This document shows, piece by piece, positions 1-11,515 of a DNA stretch of 64,000 bases. Where the stretch lies: contig JBBMOL010000022.1 of NCBI GenBank assembly GCA_037954665.1, positions 2,914,001 through 2,978,000 on the forward strand, given 5' to 3'. Source of the DNA: Laguncularia racemosa. Taxonomy: Eukaryota > Streptophyta > Magnoliopsida > Myrtales > Combretaceae. Made by a program: the position numbers and the translations under genes. The notes below the pieces were generated by a model. That model was not told the origin of the DNA. It did not search any database and saw only the letters and a program-made list of their open reading frames with translations. Each line of letters opens with the position of its first letter. Within the stretch, counting starts at the first letter, position 1.

Positions 1-262
1 TAAAAGAACTATGAAGTAGATCTTTATTTGTAATATTTCATTTTGAACTCCAGAATTCTCAATATTAATAAAAGTAAAGTTTCAATATTACATTGTCAAT
101 CAGTTGTCAACCCTTTTACTTTTAGCATCCGCGTGACACATGCATATCATTCATGCATTCATTACACTAAAAGCAAAACAAAATGCGAATCCAGGTATCA
201 AAATAGCTTCCAAACAATCGAACCCTCCTAGAAGCCCAGTTCTCACGCGCTCAAGAACAAAA

Positions 263-3200
263 ATGGCCAACAACAATGACAACCGCAACAACACCAATGC
301 CGAAGCTGCCTCGGACTCTAGGATCATGTCCCTAGAACAAACAGTCCAACAACTGGCTGCCCAGGTTCACCTCTTAACTGAAAGCATCGGCCTCCTACGC
401 AACACTCAGCCAACCCAGAAAGAGTATTCAGGGGCTAGAAAGGGAAAAGCAGTAGAGGGACAGCCTCCGGAATATGAGGAGATCAATTCCCACCTTAACC
501 CGACTTTTGAATATGAGCCAAAAGTCAACCAGGGGCCGAACTCTGACGACCTGAAGAGGGAAATGGAAGAGAGGCAGAAGGAGATGGAGAAGCGACTCTT
601 CCAGCAGCTCCATGACAAGATGAAAAGCATTGAAGGCCCTGATGGTTTTGAACAGGCCGGAATCACCAATCTGCCAGCATACAGGGAAGAGATATACCCT
701 GAAAAGTTCAAGACCCCAGAGTTTGAAAAGTATGATGGGACCGGCTGCCCCAAAATGCATACTAGGCTATATGCCCGGAAAATGAGCAAGTATGCTCAAT
801 ACGACCAGCTCATGCTTCAGACATTCCAGGACAGCCTCACAGGCCCTGCACTGGTCTGGTATGCCCACCTGGACTTCAACATTGTCAACACTTGGGAGAA
901 GCTAGCCCAGGCGTTTTATGATCAATATAAGTTTAATATTGAAGTCTCCCCATCTATAATCGACCTGGGGAGTCTCCGGAAGAGACATGTTGAGCCGTTT
1001 AAGGAATATGCTTAACGCTGGAGAGCCCAGGCCACCAGGGTAGCAACCCCGATATCTGAGAAGGAATTGACATCCATATTTGTCAATACCCTGGACAAGA
1101 CCTACTTTTCACACTTGGTAGGCCAGACCTCGTCCAGTTTTGCAGAGGTAGTGGCTGCGGGGTGCAGGATTGAGAATGCCATCACCACCGGTAGACTCCA
1201 AACAATGGAGCCTCCTAGGGTCACACCGACACAAAGGCCTGTGGGAGGAAACAGAGCTAAAGAGTCCACTGTCAGCACGGTCCCACTCCGGTAAAGCAGA
1301 AAAATCCGGGACTCATGTTAAAATTTCAGACCACGAGTACCCGTCCAGCAACCACGAGGGGGTCAAACTCAGGCTGTCAGGGTCCCAAGGCAGTTCACTC
1401 TAATCCCCATCCCACTCAGTCAAGTCTTCGCTCGGTTGAAGGCAGACAACTTATTAGCTTCGAGATCCCCAACGACGATACAAGCCCAAGATTTCGACTC
1501 AAGCCTCAAGTGTGACACCACATGGGTCAAGAGGGGGCATTCCACAGATAGGTGCTGGAGGCTCCGGCACAAAATCCAAGACTTAATTGATGCAGGAATC
1601 ATACAATTGGATTTCGTGAATGCCCCAGCACCCAATGTCAACACCAACCCACTGCCCAATCACAAGCCCGCCATCAACATGATCACGTTAGAAGAGTCAG
1701 CTCCCAAAGAAGCCCCAAGGCGGAATATGACAGAGCAACAGAAGAAGCAATCCCACCAAGCTCCAAAGGAAATGCTAAAGGCGCACATTAAAAGAAGGTG
1801 GTCAGTTGGAGACCCAACGGTCGAAACTTTGGGGGAATCACACGGGAGATTTCAGTATTTAGTGAACTATTCTTATACCCCGACTGAGCAAGGGCCACCT
1901 AGCGGATGGGGACCGGAGTTTGAGAAGGAGGACAACCCGGAAAAAGGAAGAGGGGAAGCTGTCCACATGATCAACTCTCATCAGAAGCCCAGGGTTTTTA
2001 CATGCTATGAGGGACAATCAACTGAGGTACAATCCAAGAAAAAGATAAGTATTCAATGTCCCGATACCGATAGAGAATTACAAGGCTGCACCGTTCGACT
2101 ATGGGCCCTCGAACAAGAGCGACCTCTTATAGTGGGAGGCATAAACCCGCTCTGGGAGATTATATGATCCAAAGTATAAAGGCCCAACTGAAGAGCCCAC
2201 CGTGGAAAAAGGGGAAGAAGAGGAAGAGGGAACTTGCTGCGTTTACGAATATGGTTAAGGCCGCGAATACAAGATCAGGAACAATTAAATAAGGTTCCAG
2301 CACAGAATACACTCATGGGCCTTTCTCACAAACATCCGAGCCTCATAGGAAGCACTCTTTAAAGTGCTGAAAAAGATTCAGGTCCCGGAAGGTATCGCTA
2401 CAGACAAATTAGGTCACGTGGCGGACTCCATCTTCGCAATGGACCAAATTTTTCCTTCTCTCCGGAAGAGTTGGAGAAGAGGGAGACCAACATACCAAAC
2501 CACTGTTTATAGGGTCAGGTGCACGATACCATTGTCTCCCGGGTACTTATTAATAATGGATCATCTCTCAACGTTTGCCTATTAGCGACACTCGACTTAT
2601 TGGGGGTCGATCCAAGCAACGTAAAACCTGCTCCAGGGGTAGTTAGAGCCTTCGACGGGTCCAAAAGAGACATAGTAGGGGAGGTGGGGCCTACTGGTGG
2701 AAAGCGGTCCACAATTATTCCACATCTCCTTCCAGGTCCCTTAAACATCCCAAGGTCTTTCAACCTGCTTTGGGACGACCCTGGATACATGCTGCTGGAG
2801 CCATCCCTCTAGTCTCCACCAAAAGGTCAAATTCATCGCAAAGGGCAGATAGTCACTGTACTGGGCGAGCAGGATTACACCATATATAAGGAGACTGCCA
2901 TACCTTACATTGGGGAAGAGGGTTCAGAAGACCTGGGGTTGCAGATCTTCAATGAAGTGATCATGGTAACCAGTAAGGAGGGCCATCAGTTTAAAGAGGG
3001 GCAGAATGAGACGTTTGGACTAGGGTACATTCCTACGGCCGCAGAAGAAGCGCAAACAAAAGGTGTCAAAGGCAGAATAAGGGAGAAGCTGACCGACACC
3101 CAGATGTGCATCCTACCTCTCCAACAATCTTTTCGAAAGGCAAACGTCATTCAAGAGCTTCGGCTAAATGAAGAGGACGACAGCAAAGGGAAATCAACCC

Positions 3201-3280
3201 CCCGCACGTCCAACCAGCATCCGACTCTAAACAATTGGTTTTGTTATCCTATCAGTAGCGCTAGGTTAGCTAAAAAATAG
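263..3280 (+). pseudogene. gag-protease of Tat copy 1, broken
   Basis: The likely start is the ATG at 263 (MANNNDNRNN...), because the reading frame upstream of it lacks Tat-like character. Residues encoded at about 690-1200 form the Tat gag core (FEKYDGTGCPKMH, then QDSLTGPALVWY, then FVNTLDKTYFSHL). A degenerate zinc-finger-like segment (GHSTDRCWRLRHKIQDLIDAG) follows near 1530-1600. The protease domain lies at about 2440-2810. Defects seen: a TAA at 1013-1015 where the family reads Gln (KEYA-Q-RWRA); a stop at 1292-1294; frame changes between about 2170 and 2520 and near 2810; and the protease active-site codon at 2552-2554 reads Asn (LINNGSS) where Asp (LIDNGSS) is expected. The frame ends at TAG 3278-3280, next to an AT-rich stretch leading to pol. 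Confidence 0.85.
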
Positions 3281-3410
3281 AGAAAAATTATTAAACAAAA
3301 TTTATTGAGACTCTTTATCAAGTTCAATTACAGTTTGTTTTTTTTCTTCTTATATGCTTTCATTTTACTCGGATCTCCTACCATCGAACATCAGGGATAT
3401 TTTGCGCAGG
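3278..3410 (+). other. AT-rich spacer between gag-pro and pol, intron-like
   Basis: The segment separates two parts of one reading frame by a single TAG, is much richer in A and T than its neighbours, and carries a pyrimidine tract at about 3338-3353 followed by several AG dinucleotides. In described Ogre elements an intron separates gag-pro from RT. A decayed version of that intron is an inference here; no donor and acceptor pair was fixed. Confidence 0.35.
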
Positions 3411-6400
3411 TAGAAAGTAAAAACGCTGATATCGTTTCCAACGCTGCTAGGTCAGTTGTTGAAGGCGATATCTTAGACCACGAAATAATACAAGAAAATT
3501 GGCTAAAACATGAACAAAGCGGAATCTCGATCGACGAGCCTGTGGAGACAGTAAATCTAGGAAGCATGGAAAACCCTAAGAACCTCAAAATCGGGACCAA
3601 TTTGAGTGCCGAGCAAAAACATGAGATAACCGAGCTATTAACGGAATATGCAGATGTGTTTGCCTGGTCGTATGGTGACCTGTCAGGGCTAGACCAATCA
3701 ATAGTAGTTCACAGGCTTCCCACAAGGGCAGATGTCAAACCTAAAAAACAAAAACTGAGAAGATTTAGGCCTAACATCTTACTGAAAATCAAAGAAGAAG
3801 TCAAGAAACTGCTAGAAGTAGGGTTCATTGAAGTATCCGACTACCTAGAGTGGGTAGCAAATATAGTCACTGTTATGAAAAAGAACGGAAAAGTACGTGT
3901 ATGCGTAGACTTTCGGGACTTAAACCAAGCCACGCCAAAGGATAACTTCCCCCTACCTCACATTGATGTTCTAGTAGACAACACTGTGGGAAACCATCTC
4001 TTCTCATTCATGGACGGTTTCTCAGGATATAATCAAATAAAAATGGCTAAGGAAGATAAAACCAAAACGACCTTCACCACAACATGGGGGACTTTCTGTT
4101 ACAAAGTCATGCCCTTCGGTTTAAAAAACGTCGAGGCAACGTATCAGAGAGCCATGGTCGCTATACTTCACGATATGATGCATCGAGAGGTTGAAGTATA
4201 TGTCGACGACATGATAGCCAAATCCAAAGAAGGAGAAAGCCATATAGATATCCTGAGGAAATTGTTTAAACGACTGAGAAAATTCCAGCTCAAGTTAAAC
4301 CCAGAAAAATGTACTTTCGGGGTCACAATGGGGAAATTGTTAGGGTTTGTCATAAGCCAGGAGGGCATTAAAATTGACCCTGATAAGGTAAAGTCCATAT
4401 TAGAATTACCTTCCCCACGCTCCGTTAAAGAAGTAAGAAGCTTATTGGGAAGATTAAATTACATAGCTCGTTTTATCTCACAGCTCATCGACAAATGCCG
4501 GCCATTATTCCGTCTATTGAAGAAGAACACCACAATAGAATGGGACAACGAATGCGAAGAGGCATTCGAAACAATCAAAGACTATCTTACAAAACCTTCG
4601 GTTTTGATAGTCCCGAAACAAGGAAAGCCCTTATTCTTATACCTCACTATACTCCCTGAATCCATGGGATGTGTGCTGGGGCAGAAAGATGACGAGGGAA
4701 GAGAGCGTTCCATATATTATCTGAGCAAGAAGTTCACAGATGGGGAACAGAGGTACTTAGAGGTGGAGAAGACGTGTTGTGCTTTAATCTGGGTCATGCA
4801 TCGACTAAGGCAATACACCTTTTACTACTATATTGAACTGCTGACAAGACATAATCCCTTGAAATACTTGGCAGAGAAACCAGCCTTGATAGGGAGAATC
4901 TCTAAGTGGCAAATGCTCCTATCCGAGTTCGACATCACATACGTAAATCAGAACTCGATGAAAGGGCAAGCCTTAGCCGACCAGTTGGCGGAATACCCTG
5001 TCGAGACAGATTCCCAAGAATTACAGGCCCAATTTTCGGATGAGAATATATTGACAGTGGAAAATATGCCAATAGAAGACTTTGGGATAGAGCAGAACCT
5101 GAAATGGAAATTGTTTTTTGATGGAGCCGCTAACGTATTTGGTTGTGGGGTTGGGGCAGTATTGATATCCTCGGACGGCACTCAATTCCCTGCAGCGACG
5201 AGACTTACATTTCCTTATACCAATAATATCACAGAATATGAAGCATGTATTCTTGGCCTCAAAATGGCCTGCCAAATGGGAATCCGCGAATTAGAGGTAT
5301 ACGGGGATTCGTCGCTCATCATACTATAGACAAGAGGAGAATACAAGACTAAAGACCCCAAACCGGTACCATATCATCAACACTTGACAGAGCTAATTGA
5401 GGAATTCAAGGCAATCACTTTCACATACATCCCGAGAACTCAGAATCAGTTCGCAGATGCACTAGCCACACTAACATCTATGATCCAGATAACAGTAGGA
5501 GTCGAAGTTCAACCGATGAAAATAGACATCGAAAGTCGGCCCGCCTACTGTTTAACATTGGAAAAGATACAAGATAACAAACCCTGGTATCACGATATCA
5601 AGACCTTTCTCCAAGAAGGTAAGTACCCTGAAATAGCTAGCAAGAATGACCAAAGAACACTCAGAAGGTTAGCAAGCCATTTCTATTAAGTGGGTCCATA
5701 CTTTACAAGAGATCATTTGATACCACCCTGTTGAGATGTGTGGACAAAGATGAAGCATGCGAACTAATGAAGGAAGTACATGAAGGAGTATGTAGACCTC
5801 ATATGAATGGCTACATGTTGGCTCGAAAAATCATGAGGTTGGGATATTATTAGTTGACTATGGAATCAGATTGCATAAAATATGTCAAGCACTATCATCT
5901 GTGTCAAGTTTACGCAAACTGGATAAATGCTCCGCCCAACGAGCTACACTTGTTATCAGCACCATGGCCATTCTCCATGTGGGGAATCGACATAATAGGC
6001 CCTATCACTCCAACAGCATCTAACGACCATAGATTTATACTGGTAGCGATTGATTACTTCACCAAGTGGGTAGAAGCTTCATCATATGCCAATGTCACAA
6101 AAGGGGTAATAGTCCGCTTCTTAAAAAGGGACATAATAGCCCGATATAGAGTTCCTGAGTCTATCATCATCGACAACGGTACCAATCTCAACAACAAATC
6201 GATGACAGGTTTATGTCAACAATTCCACATAGACCACAGAAATTCAACTCCCTACCGACCTCAAATGAACGGGGCAGTAGAAGCAGCTAACAAAAATATC
6301 AAAAAGATCATCGAGAAAATGACAACAACTTACAAAGATTAGCATGAAATGTTACCGTTTGCTCTCATGGCTTACAGGACTTCAATAAGAACGTCTACAG

Positions 6401-6831
6401 GAGCTAGCCCTTACTCATTGGTATATGGTACTGAAGCAGTGCTACCAGTTGAAGTTGAGATACCATCATTCAGAATTTTGTCAGAAACTCAGTTAACCGA
6501 ATCAGATTGGGTAAAGAAGAGGCTTGATCAGCTGAATCTGATTGATGAAAGAAGACTTACCGCACTTTGTCATGGCCAGTGTTACCAACAAAGAATGGCC
6601 CGAGCATTTAACAAGAAGATGAGACTTCGGTACTTTAAAGAGGGGGATCTAGTACTAAGGAAGGTTCTCCCAAACGCCCAAGACTCCAGAGGGAAATTTA
6701 CCCCAAACCATGAAGGCCCTTATGTGGTGAAAAAGGTTTTATCAGGAGGTGCTCTGATATTAACTCAAATGGATGGTCCAGAATTGAGAGACCCCATTAA
6801 CACAGATGCTGTAAAGATGTACTATCCTTAG
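3305..6831 (+). pseudogene. pol of Tat copy 1: RT, two RNase H domains, integrase; broken
   Basis: One open stretch (3305-5329) holds RT with VDFRDLN, SFMDGFSGYNQI and the intact YVDDM active site. It is followed by the Ty3-type RNase H, which lacks the usual catalytic Asp (FLYLTILPESMG where TDAS is expected). Next comes a second, plant Tat-type RNase H with LFFDGAAN, ITEYEACILGL and VYGDSSLI; its last part (NQFADALATL) lies past a TAG at 5327-5329. Integrase follows at about 5760-6831 with DDE residues present (GIDIIGPI, IIIDNGTN, NGAVEAANK). Stops at about 5687, 5852 and 6340 interrupt it. Two of these (before LTMES and HEM) stand where Trp is expected and one where Gln is expected. The AT-rich, pyrimidine-rich start of the frame (3281-3400) does not look like coding sequence. 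Confidence 0.88.
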
Positions 6832-7313
6832 GCAAGGAAATTGAAATTTTGCCAATGTTTATGAAAGCCAATGTTCGATATAAATTTCGTCAAGTCAAGT
6901 TATTACTTTTTACAAGTAAAGTTAATATTCCTGAATGGTCAATAAATTCAAATCAATTCATCACGACAAATATTCCTAAACACATTATCCAACATATCAC
7001 CAATGAAAGATAAATGCTGAAATGATAATGAATCTTAATATAGTTTGTGATATGATCCTATCTATTTTTGAACATTAGAACTGAGCGCATCATTAGGATA
7101 ACATTACCGTCAAAAGAGCCTTGCGCATAAAGAAAGGGAGCACATCAAAATTTTCAACCCCGTGTCAAGATAAGAAGAGATGAAGCAGAAGCAAACCAGC
7201 ACGAAGGTTCGGTTGTTTGGTTGCTATAAACTGACAAGCATAACTATTATCATATCATCACATCATTTAGTTCAGGCTGTAGAAAGCATATTCAAAAGCA
7301 CAAAATGAGTCAG
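6832..7313 (+). other. 3' untranslated spacer of Tat copy 1
   Basis: Non-coding sequence between the integrase stop and the tandem array. A diverged version occurs after the integrase fragment of copy 2 (about 11003-11515), which shows it belongs to the element. Confidence 0.7.
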
Positions 7314-8425
7314 CCCATAGTTGGGCACTTGTCTAAACATTCATCTTAATAGGGTAGTCAACCCAAAAAAGGGCACTTCCCTATGTCTTTTCTAAGGTCA
7401 GCCTATAAAGGCACCTTTTTGAGATATCGTTTTTATCTTAGGTTAGTCAGCCCATAGGGGGCACTTTCCTAAAACTTTGTCCTCATGGTCAGCCCATAGG
7501 GGGCACTTTTTGAGACAAATTCAATTCTAGGTTAGTCAGCCCATAGGGGGCACTTTCTTAAAACTTTGTTCTCATGGTCAGCTCATAGGGGGCACTTTTT
7601 GAGACAAATTCAATTCCAGGTTAGTCAGCCCATAGGGGACACTTTCCTAAAACCTTGTTCTCATGGTCAGCCCATAAGGGGCACTTTTTGAGACAAATTC
7701 AATTCCAGGTTAGTCAGCCCATAGGGGGCATTTTCCTAAAACTTTGTTCTCATGGTCAGCCCATAAGGGGCACTTTTTGAGACAAATTCAATTCCAGGTT
7801 AGTCAGCCCATAGGGGGCACTTTCTTAAAACCTTGTTCTCATAGTCAGCCTATAGGGGGCACTTTTTGAGACAAATTCAATTCCAGGTTAGTCAGCTCAT
7901 AGGAGGCATTTTCCTAAAAACTTTGTTCTCATGGTCAGCCCATAGGGGACACTTTTTGAGACAAATTCAATTCCAGGTTAGTCAGCCCATAGGGGGCACT
8001 TTCCTAAAAGTCTGTTCTCATGGTTAGCCCATAGGGGGCACTTTTTGAGACAATCCCATCAAAGGTTACTCAGCCAATAAGGGGCACTTTCCTAAAAATC
8101 TACCTCAAGGTTAGCCCATAGGGGGCACTTTTTGAGGTATTCAATTCAAGGTTAGTCAGCCCATGAGAGGCACTTTCCTAAGCTCTCCCGATTGGTTAGC
8201 TCTTGGGGCACTTTTCGAAAATATTGTTCCAAACAGTTGCTAGTCTAACAAGACGCTTCTGTTGACAGGTAGCCAGCTCATAAGGGCGTTTCCTAAGTAA
8301 ATTTTCTTTCCAAGGTTGCAAGTCTGATAAGACGTTTCCTATCATTATTTCTCATACATTCCTACACAATGCTTGAGATGTGTCCTGTCGCCAATTAGTC
8401 AGCCCATAAAGCACTTTTTGGGGAG
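7314..8425 (+). repeat. 89-bp tandem array near the 3' LTR of Tat copy 1
   Basis: The word GTCAGCCCATAGGGGGCACT recurs about every 40-48 bp. Two slightly different half-units make a dimer whose starts (GGTTAGTCAGC and variants) fall at 7441, 7530, 7619, 7708, 7797, 7886, 7976, 8064 and 8150, that is, a strict 89-bp period in the centre that loosens at the edges. The right edge (8210-8425) contains a different module (GTTGCAAGTCTGATAAGACG). No protein is encoded. Such arrays in the 3' UTR are known from Ogre-type elements and can seed satellite DNA. Confidence 0.92.
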
Positions 8426-8524
8426 GGAACATCATTCTAAATTGTTAGGACCACGTTATCTATTCAAGAGGCCAAAAATGGCGTCTTTTTTGTCTTTATA
8501 GTTAAGTTTTTCAAACTTTACTAC

Positions 8525-8537
8525 AAAGAAGGGCAGC
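8525..8537 (+). other. polypurine tract of Tat copy 1
   Basis: AAAGAAGGGCAGC lies immediately before the LTR start TGTAAACACC, the position of the plus-strand primer. The corresponding site in copy 2 (12497-12509) is AAAGAGTGGTAGC. Confidence 0.6.
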
Positions 8538-8824
8538 TGTAAACACCCCATTTTTGCCCTAGAAATCAATACTAAAAAAATAATAATCAATTTTTAATTT
8601 TTCCCAATTTTTCCAATTTTTCCCTAATTTAGCATAAATAATAAAAATATCTAAAAAAATAAAAATAAATAGGAAAACACATCAATTTTGAAAAATGATT
8701 TCAGAAATGGCAATAATGAATAATAAATAATTTTTACAAATTTTTGAAATTACAAAAAATACAAAAAAATGGAAAAATTGCATCGCATATGTATAATTTG
8801 TGATGTAAATAAAACCGGGAAATT

Positions 8825-8905
8825 GGGCCAGCTCAGCTGGCTCGTGCGTGCGTATAGGGAACGTGTGAAGGCTGGAGGTCGCGAGTTCGAATCCCCCCGC
8901 GTGCG
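8825..8905 (+). other. tRNA-like/SINE-like segment inside the LTR
   Basis: A box A-like GCTCAGCTGG (8831-8840) is followed about 43 bp later by a box B-like GAGTTCGAATCC (8883-8894), as in tRNA genes and tRNA-derived SINEs. Counterparts lie in LTR 2 (about 12786-12870, GGTTCGAAACTC) and in the solo LTR (about 21486-21570, GGTTCGAATCGC). It is not a tRNA gene: no convincing acceptor or anticodon stems can be drawn. Activity with RNA polymerase III is unknown. Confidence 0.5.
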
Positions 8906-8942
8906 CTCTTCAAAAATTTTTTCTTTCCTTTCGCCTGGAGCT

Positions 8943-9245
8943 GCCACGTGGCAACATGTGATTGGCCGAAGAAAATCACGCGTGTTGCGCGTGATCATCT
9001 TCCTCACCCGGACAGACGCGAGGAGAAGCCGGAGCAAGTCCGACAAAGGTGGAATCGATCATTTTTTTTCAAATATTCTAGATTATTGTCAAGATAAAGC
9101 CGAATCCATAAGATAAATCAAAGAAAAACAATAGATCAACATCAAATTGCCGGGATAAAATCAAATCTAAAAACGGAAGAAATTCGAATTTATCCAAATC
9201 GGCCGATTTGAGCTTATCAAAGAGGGTTTCCGGACGCCTATAAAT
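8943..9245 (+). promoter_or_regulatory. LTR promoter: G-box, CCAAT box, TATA box
   Basis: The palindromic G-box GCCACGTGGC is at 8943-8952, a reversed CCAAT box (GATTGG) about 10 bp later, and a TATA box (TATAAAT) at 9239-9245 after GCC. The solo LTR keeps the same order (ACACGTGGCA 21602-21611, GATTGG 21618-21623, TATAAATA 21897-21904). In LTR 2 only the TATA box (13210-13217) is clear. G-boxes are bound by bZIP/bHLH factors, so stress or ABA control is possible but not shown. Confidence 0.65.
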
Positions 9246-9479
9246 GGAGGAGGAGGGGAGGAAGCCAGAAGACGAATCACAATTGAGAGAAAGTGAGGAA
9301 AGAGTGCAAATCGGAGAGCATCGGAGAAGGATCCAAAACCGCGAGCACCGACCGGAGCTAAACCACCACCAGGAGGCGATCTGGGAGTGAACCACCACCA
9401 CCATTGGATTCAGCACCCTCGAGAAGCTAGGATTCGACACCTCACCCGCTGCAAAAGGCCGCCGGAACGCCATGAACGA

Positions 9480-9570
9480 GCACCCTCTATCGCGGCATCC
9501 GACCGATCCGACCCGACCCGATTTTGACCCGACCGACCCGACCCGCGTACCGACCCGGATCCAGGTAAGT
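9480..9570 (+). other. GACCC-rich leader and near-perfect 5' splice site in the LTR
   Basis: Downstream of the TATA box a run of GACCC/CGACC words (about 9500-9555) ends at CCAG|GTAAGT (cut after 9564), which matches the plant donor consensus; AT-rich intron-like sequence follows. The same junction is found at 13525|13526 in LTR 2 (CTAG|GTAAGT) and 22221|22222 in the solo LTR (CCAG|GTAAGT). Its retention in LTRs that differ elsewhere suggests a spliced leader. Confidence 0.55.
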
Positions 9571-10605
9571 CGGATTTTCTGGATTTTTATTATTTTATTT
9601 AATTAATTTTGTTTATTTATTTATTCCGAATTAATTAATTTATTTATTATTTGTTATTTAGTTAGTTATTTATTTATTTATTTGTTTATGTTTTATTTTT
9701 AATAAATAGGAAAATGTAGAAATTAGATTTTTCTAGAATTTAATAATGTAGAAAAATAATAAATAAGAAAAATAATAATAAATAGATAATAAAATAATAA
9801 AATGTAGAAAAATAATAAAAAATATTAGGAAAATAATAATAAAACTTTAGATTTCAAAATAGGATAGATATTAACTTAAGATAAATTTTTTAATAAAAAT
9901 TCACAAAAATTATACAAAAATCAATAAAAATCATAAAAAATGAGTTTTAGAACTTAGAAAAATCATTTTTCTTAAAATAAATCCAAAATTGATGTTTTTT
10001 TTCCCTAAAAATCATTTTCAAAATCAGATTAAAGCTTAGGCTTAGAATTTTTTAGAAAAAATCCCAAAAATGGTAAGAACATAAAGCAAAAGAGATTTCA
10101 AAATTGAAATTCACAAACACACTTAAAGTTTTTCAGAAAAGCGAACTACGGCTTGTTTGATCCTGAGTAGCAGGTGCGTAGGCGCCTATTCGGGTCAACC
10201 CATAAAAATGAATGAAAAATCATTTTCTTGAAATAATTCAAAAACATAATAAAGTAACAAAAACACAATGAAACACATTTCTAAAGAGGAACAATTTTAG
10301 GAGATTAGGTGGTAACCGTAAAGGTTTTAATAGGTTAGCCTTCGGACTTAGAAACTCTGGTTTTCCCTTTTCCTCTTTTCACAAAAACAAAAAGAGGAAA
10401 TAACGACGACTAATAGTCCAAATTAAGACTAATCCGCTCCTTTAGTCTTAATTCAATTTTCCCAACAACAGTTGGGTGGCGACTCCAAAAATCAAACGAA
10501 ATTCCTAATTTAAGTCGAGGATCTACATTAGATGAGCATAGGGTCTAGTCTAGATCGGATTAGGAATGGGAATTCAAAAATTAGACTCGACATCTAGTAT
10601 ATCGA

Positions 10606-11002
10606 GGCAGTCCTACTAGTTGAAGTCGAAATACCATCCTTCAGAATTCTATTAGAAGCACAGTTAGATGAGTCAGACTGGGTAAAGAAGAGGCTTGATC
10701 AGTTGAATTTGATCAATGAAAAAAGACTCACTGTGTTGTGTCACGGCCAGTGTTACCAACAAAGAATGGCCCGAGCATTCAACAAGAAAATGAGACTCGA
10801 TGTTTCAAGGAAGGAGATCTGGTGCTAAAGAAAGTTCTCTCTCCAATGCTCAAGATTCCAAGGGAAAGTTTACCCTAAACTATGAGGGCCCATATGTTGT
10901 AAAGAAGGTGTTGTCAAGAGGTGCTTTGATATTAACTCAAATGGATGGTCTGGAATTGAGAGACCTCATTAATATAGATACTGTTAAAATGTACTATTCT
11001 TA
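10606..11002 (+). pseudogene. integrase C-terminal fragment of Tat copy 2
   Basis: It reads VEVEIPSFRILLEAQL and onward like the integrase end of copy 1. A one-base loss near 10797 and an extra pair of bases near 10840 change frame, and it finishes as YEGPYVVKKVLSRGALILTQ... to the stop at 11001-11003. The catalytic core is absent. It is non-functional and useful only as evidence of nesting. Confidence 0.85.
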
Positions 11003-11515
11003 AGCAAGGAAATTGAGATTTTGCCAATGTTCATGAATACCAATACTCAATATAAGTTTCGATGAGTCTAGTTTTCATTTCTTTTACAAGCAAAGTTAAT
11101 GTCTCTAAATGATTGATAACTCTAACCAATTCTCATTAAAACAAACATTCCTAAACACATTACCCATTACTTCACTAATGAATGATGAACATTGAAATGA
11201 TAATGAATCTCAATAAATTTTGTGACATAATTCTACCTACTTTTAAGCATTAAACCTGGTACATTAATAGGATAATACCACAATCACAAGAGCCATGCAC
11301 ATAAGAAAGGAGGCACATCAAGACCTCCAGCCCTGTTTTCAAGCAAGAGCATACAAAGGAGAAGCAAACCAGCATGAAGATTCGGTTGTTTGGTTGCTAC
11401 CCACGATAAATTGGTAAGCATCTTAGAATAAATAACCATCATTCACATATTATAAAACATCTCTTATCAAATCATTGGACTCGTTTGTTAGAAACATTTA
11501 TTTTAAAAGTATAGG

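Larger units (their letters stand above)
1..10592 (+). mobile_element. Tat/Ogre-lineage Ty3/gypsy LTR retrotransposon, copy 1 (5' LTR outside window)
   Basis: Coding order is gag, aspartic protease, reverse transcriptase, RNase H, a second RNase H, then integrase, followed by a long tandem array and a 3' LTR of 2055 bp. That order, the double RNase H and the array next to the 3' LTR are hallmarks of the plant Tat clade (Ogre, TatIV-VI, Retand). The 5' LTR and primer binding site lie before position 1, so no target duplication can be read. Gag, protease and pol all run in the same frame but carry stops and frameshifts, so this copy cannot make its own proteins. Its right end abuts an integrase fragment of a second copy, so it appears to have inserted there. 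Confidence 0.88.
8538..10592 (+). repeat. 3' LTR of Tat copy 1 (2055 bp)
   Basis: It begins TGTAAACACCCCATTTTTGC and ends TTAGACTCGACA, so it has TG...CA ends. The same ends occur in the solo LTR at 21230-23390, where target duplications fix the borders. Along its length it shows an AT-rich head, a GC-rich tRNA-like and promoter part (8825-9245), a transcribed GC-rich leader (about 9270-9564), a strong splice-donor match, and an AT-rich tail containing GGGTGGCGACTCCA near the end. Confidence 0.92.

Noticed and set aside
7314..8425. CRISPR-like array of repeats and spacers
   Set aside because: Units are head-to-tail repeats without unique spacers, in a plant retrotransposon 3' UTR.
8825..8905. 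Functional tRNA gene in the LTR
   Set aside because: Boxes A and B resemble a tRNA but no cloverleaf with acceptor and anticodon stems can be drawn.
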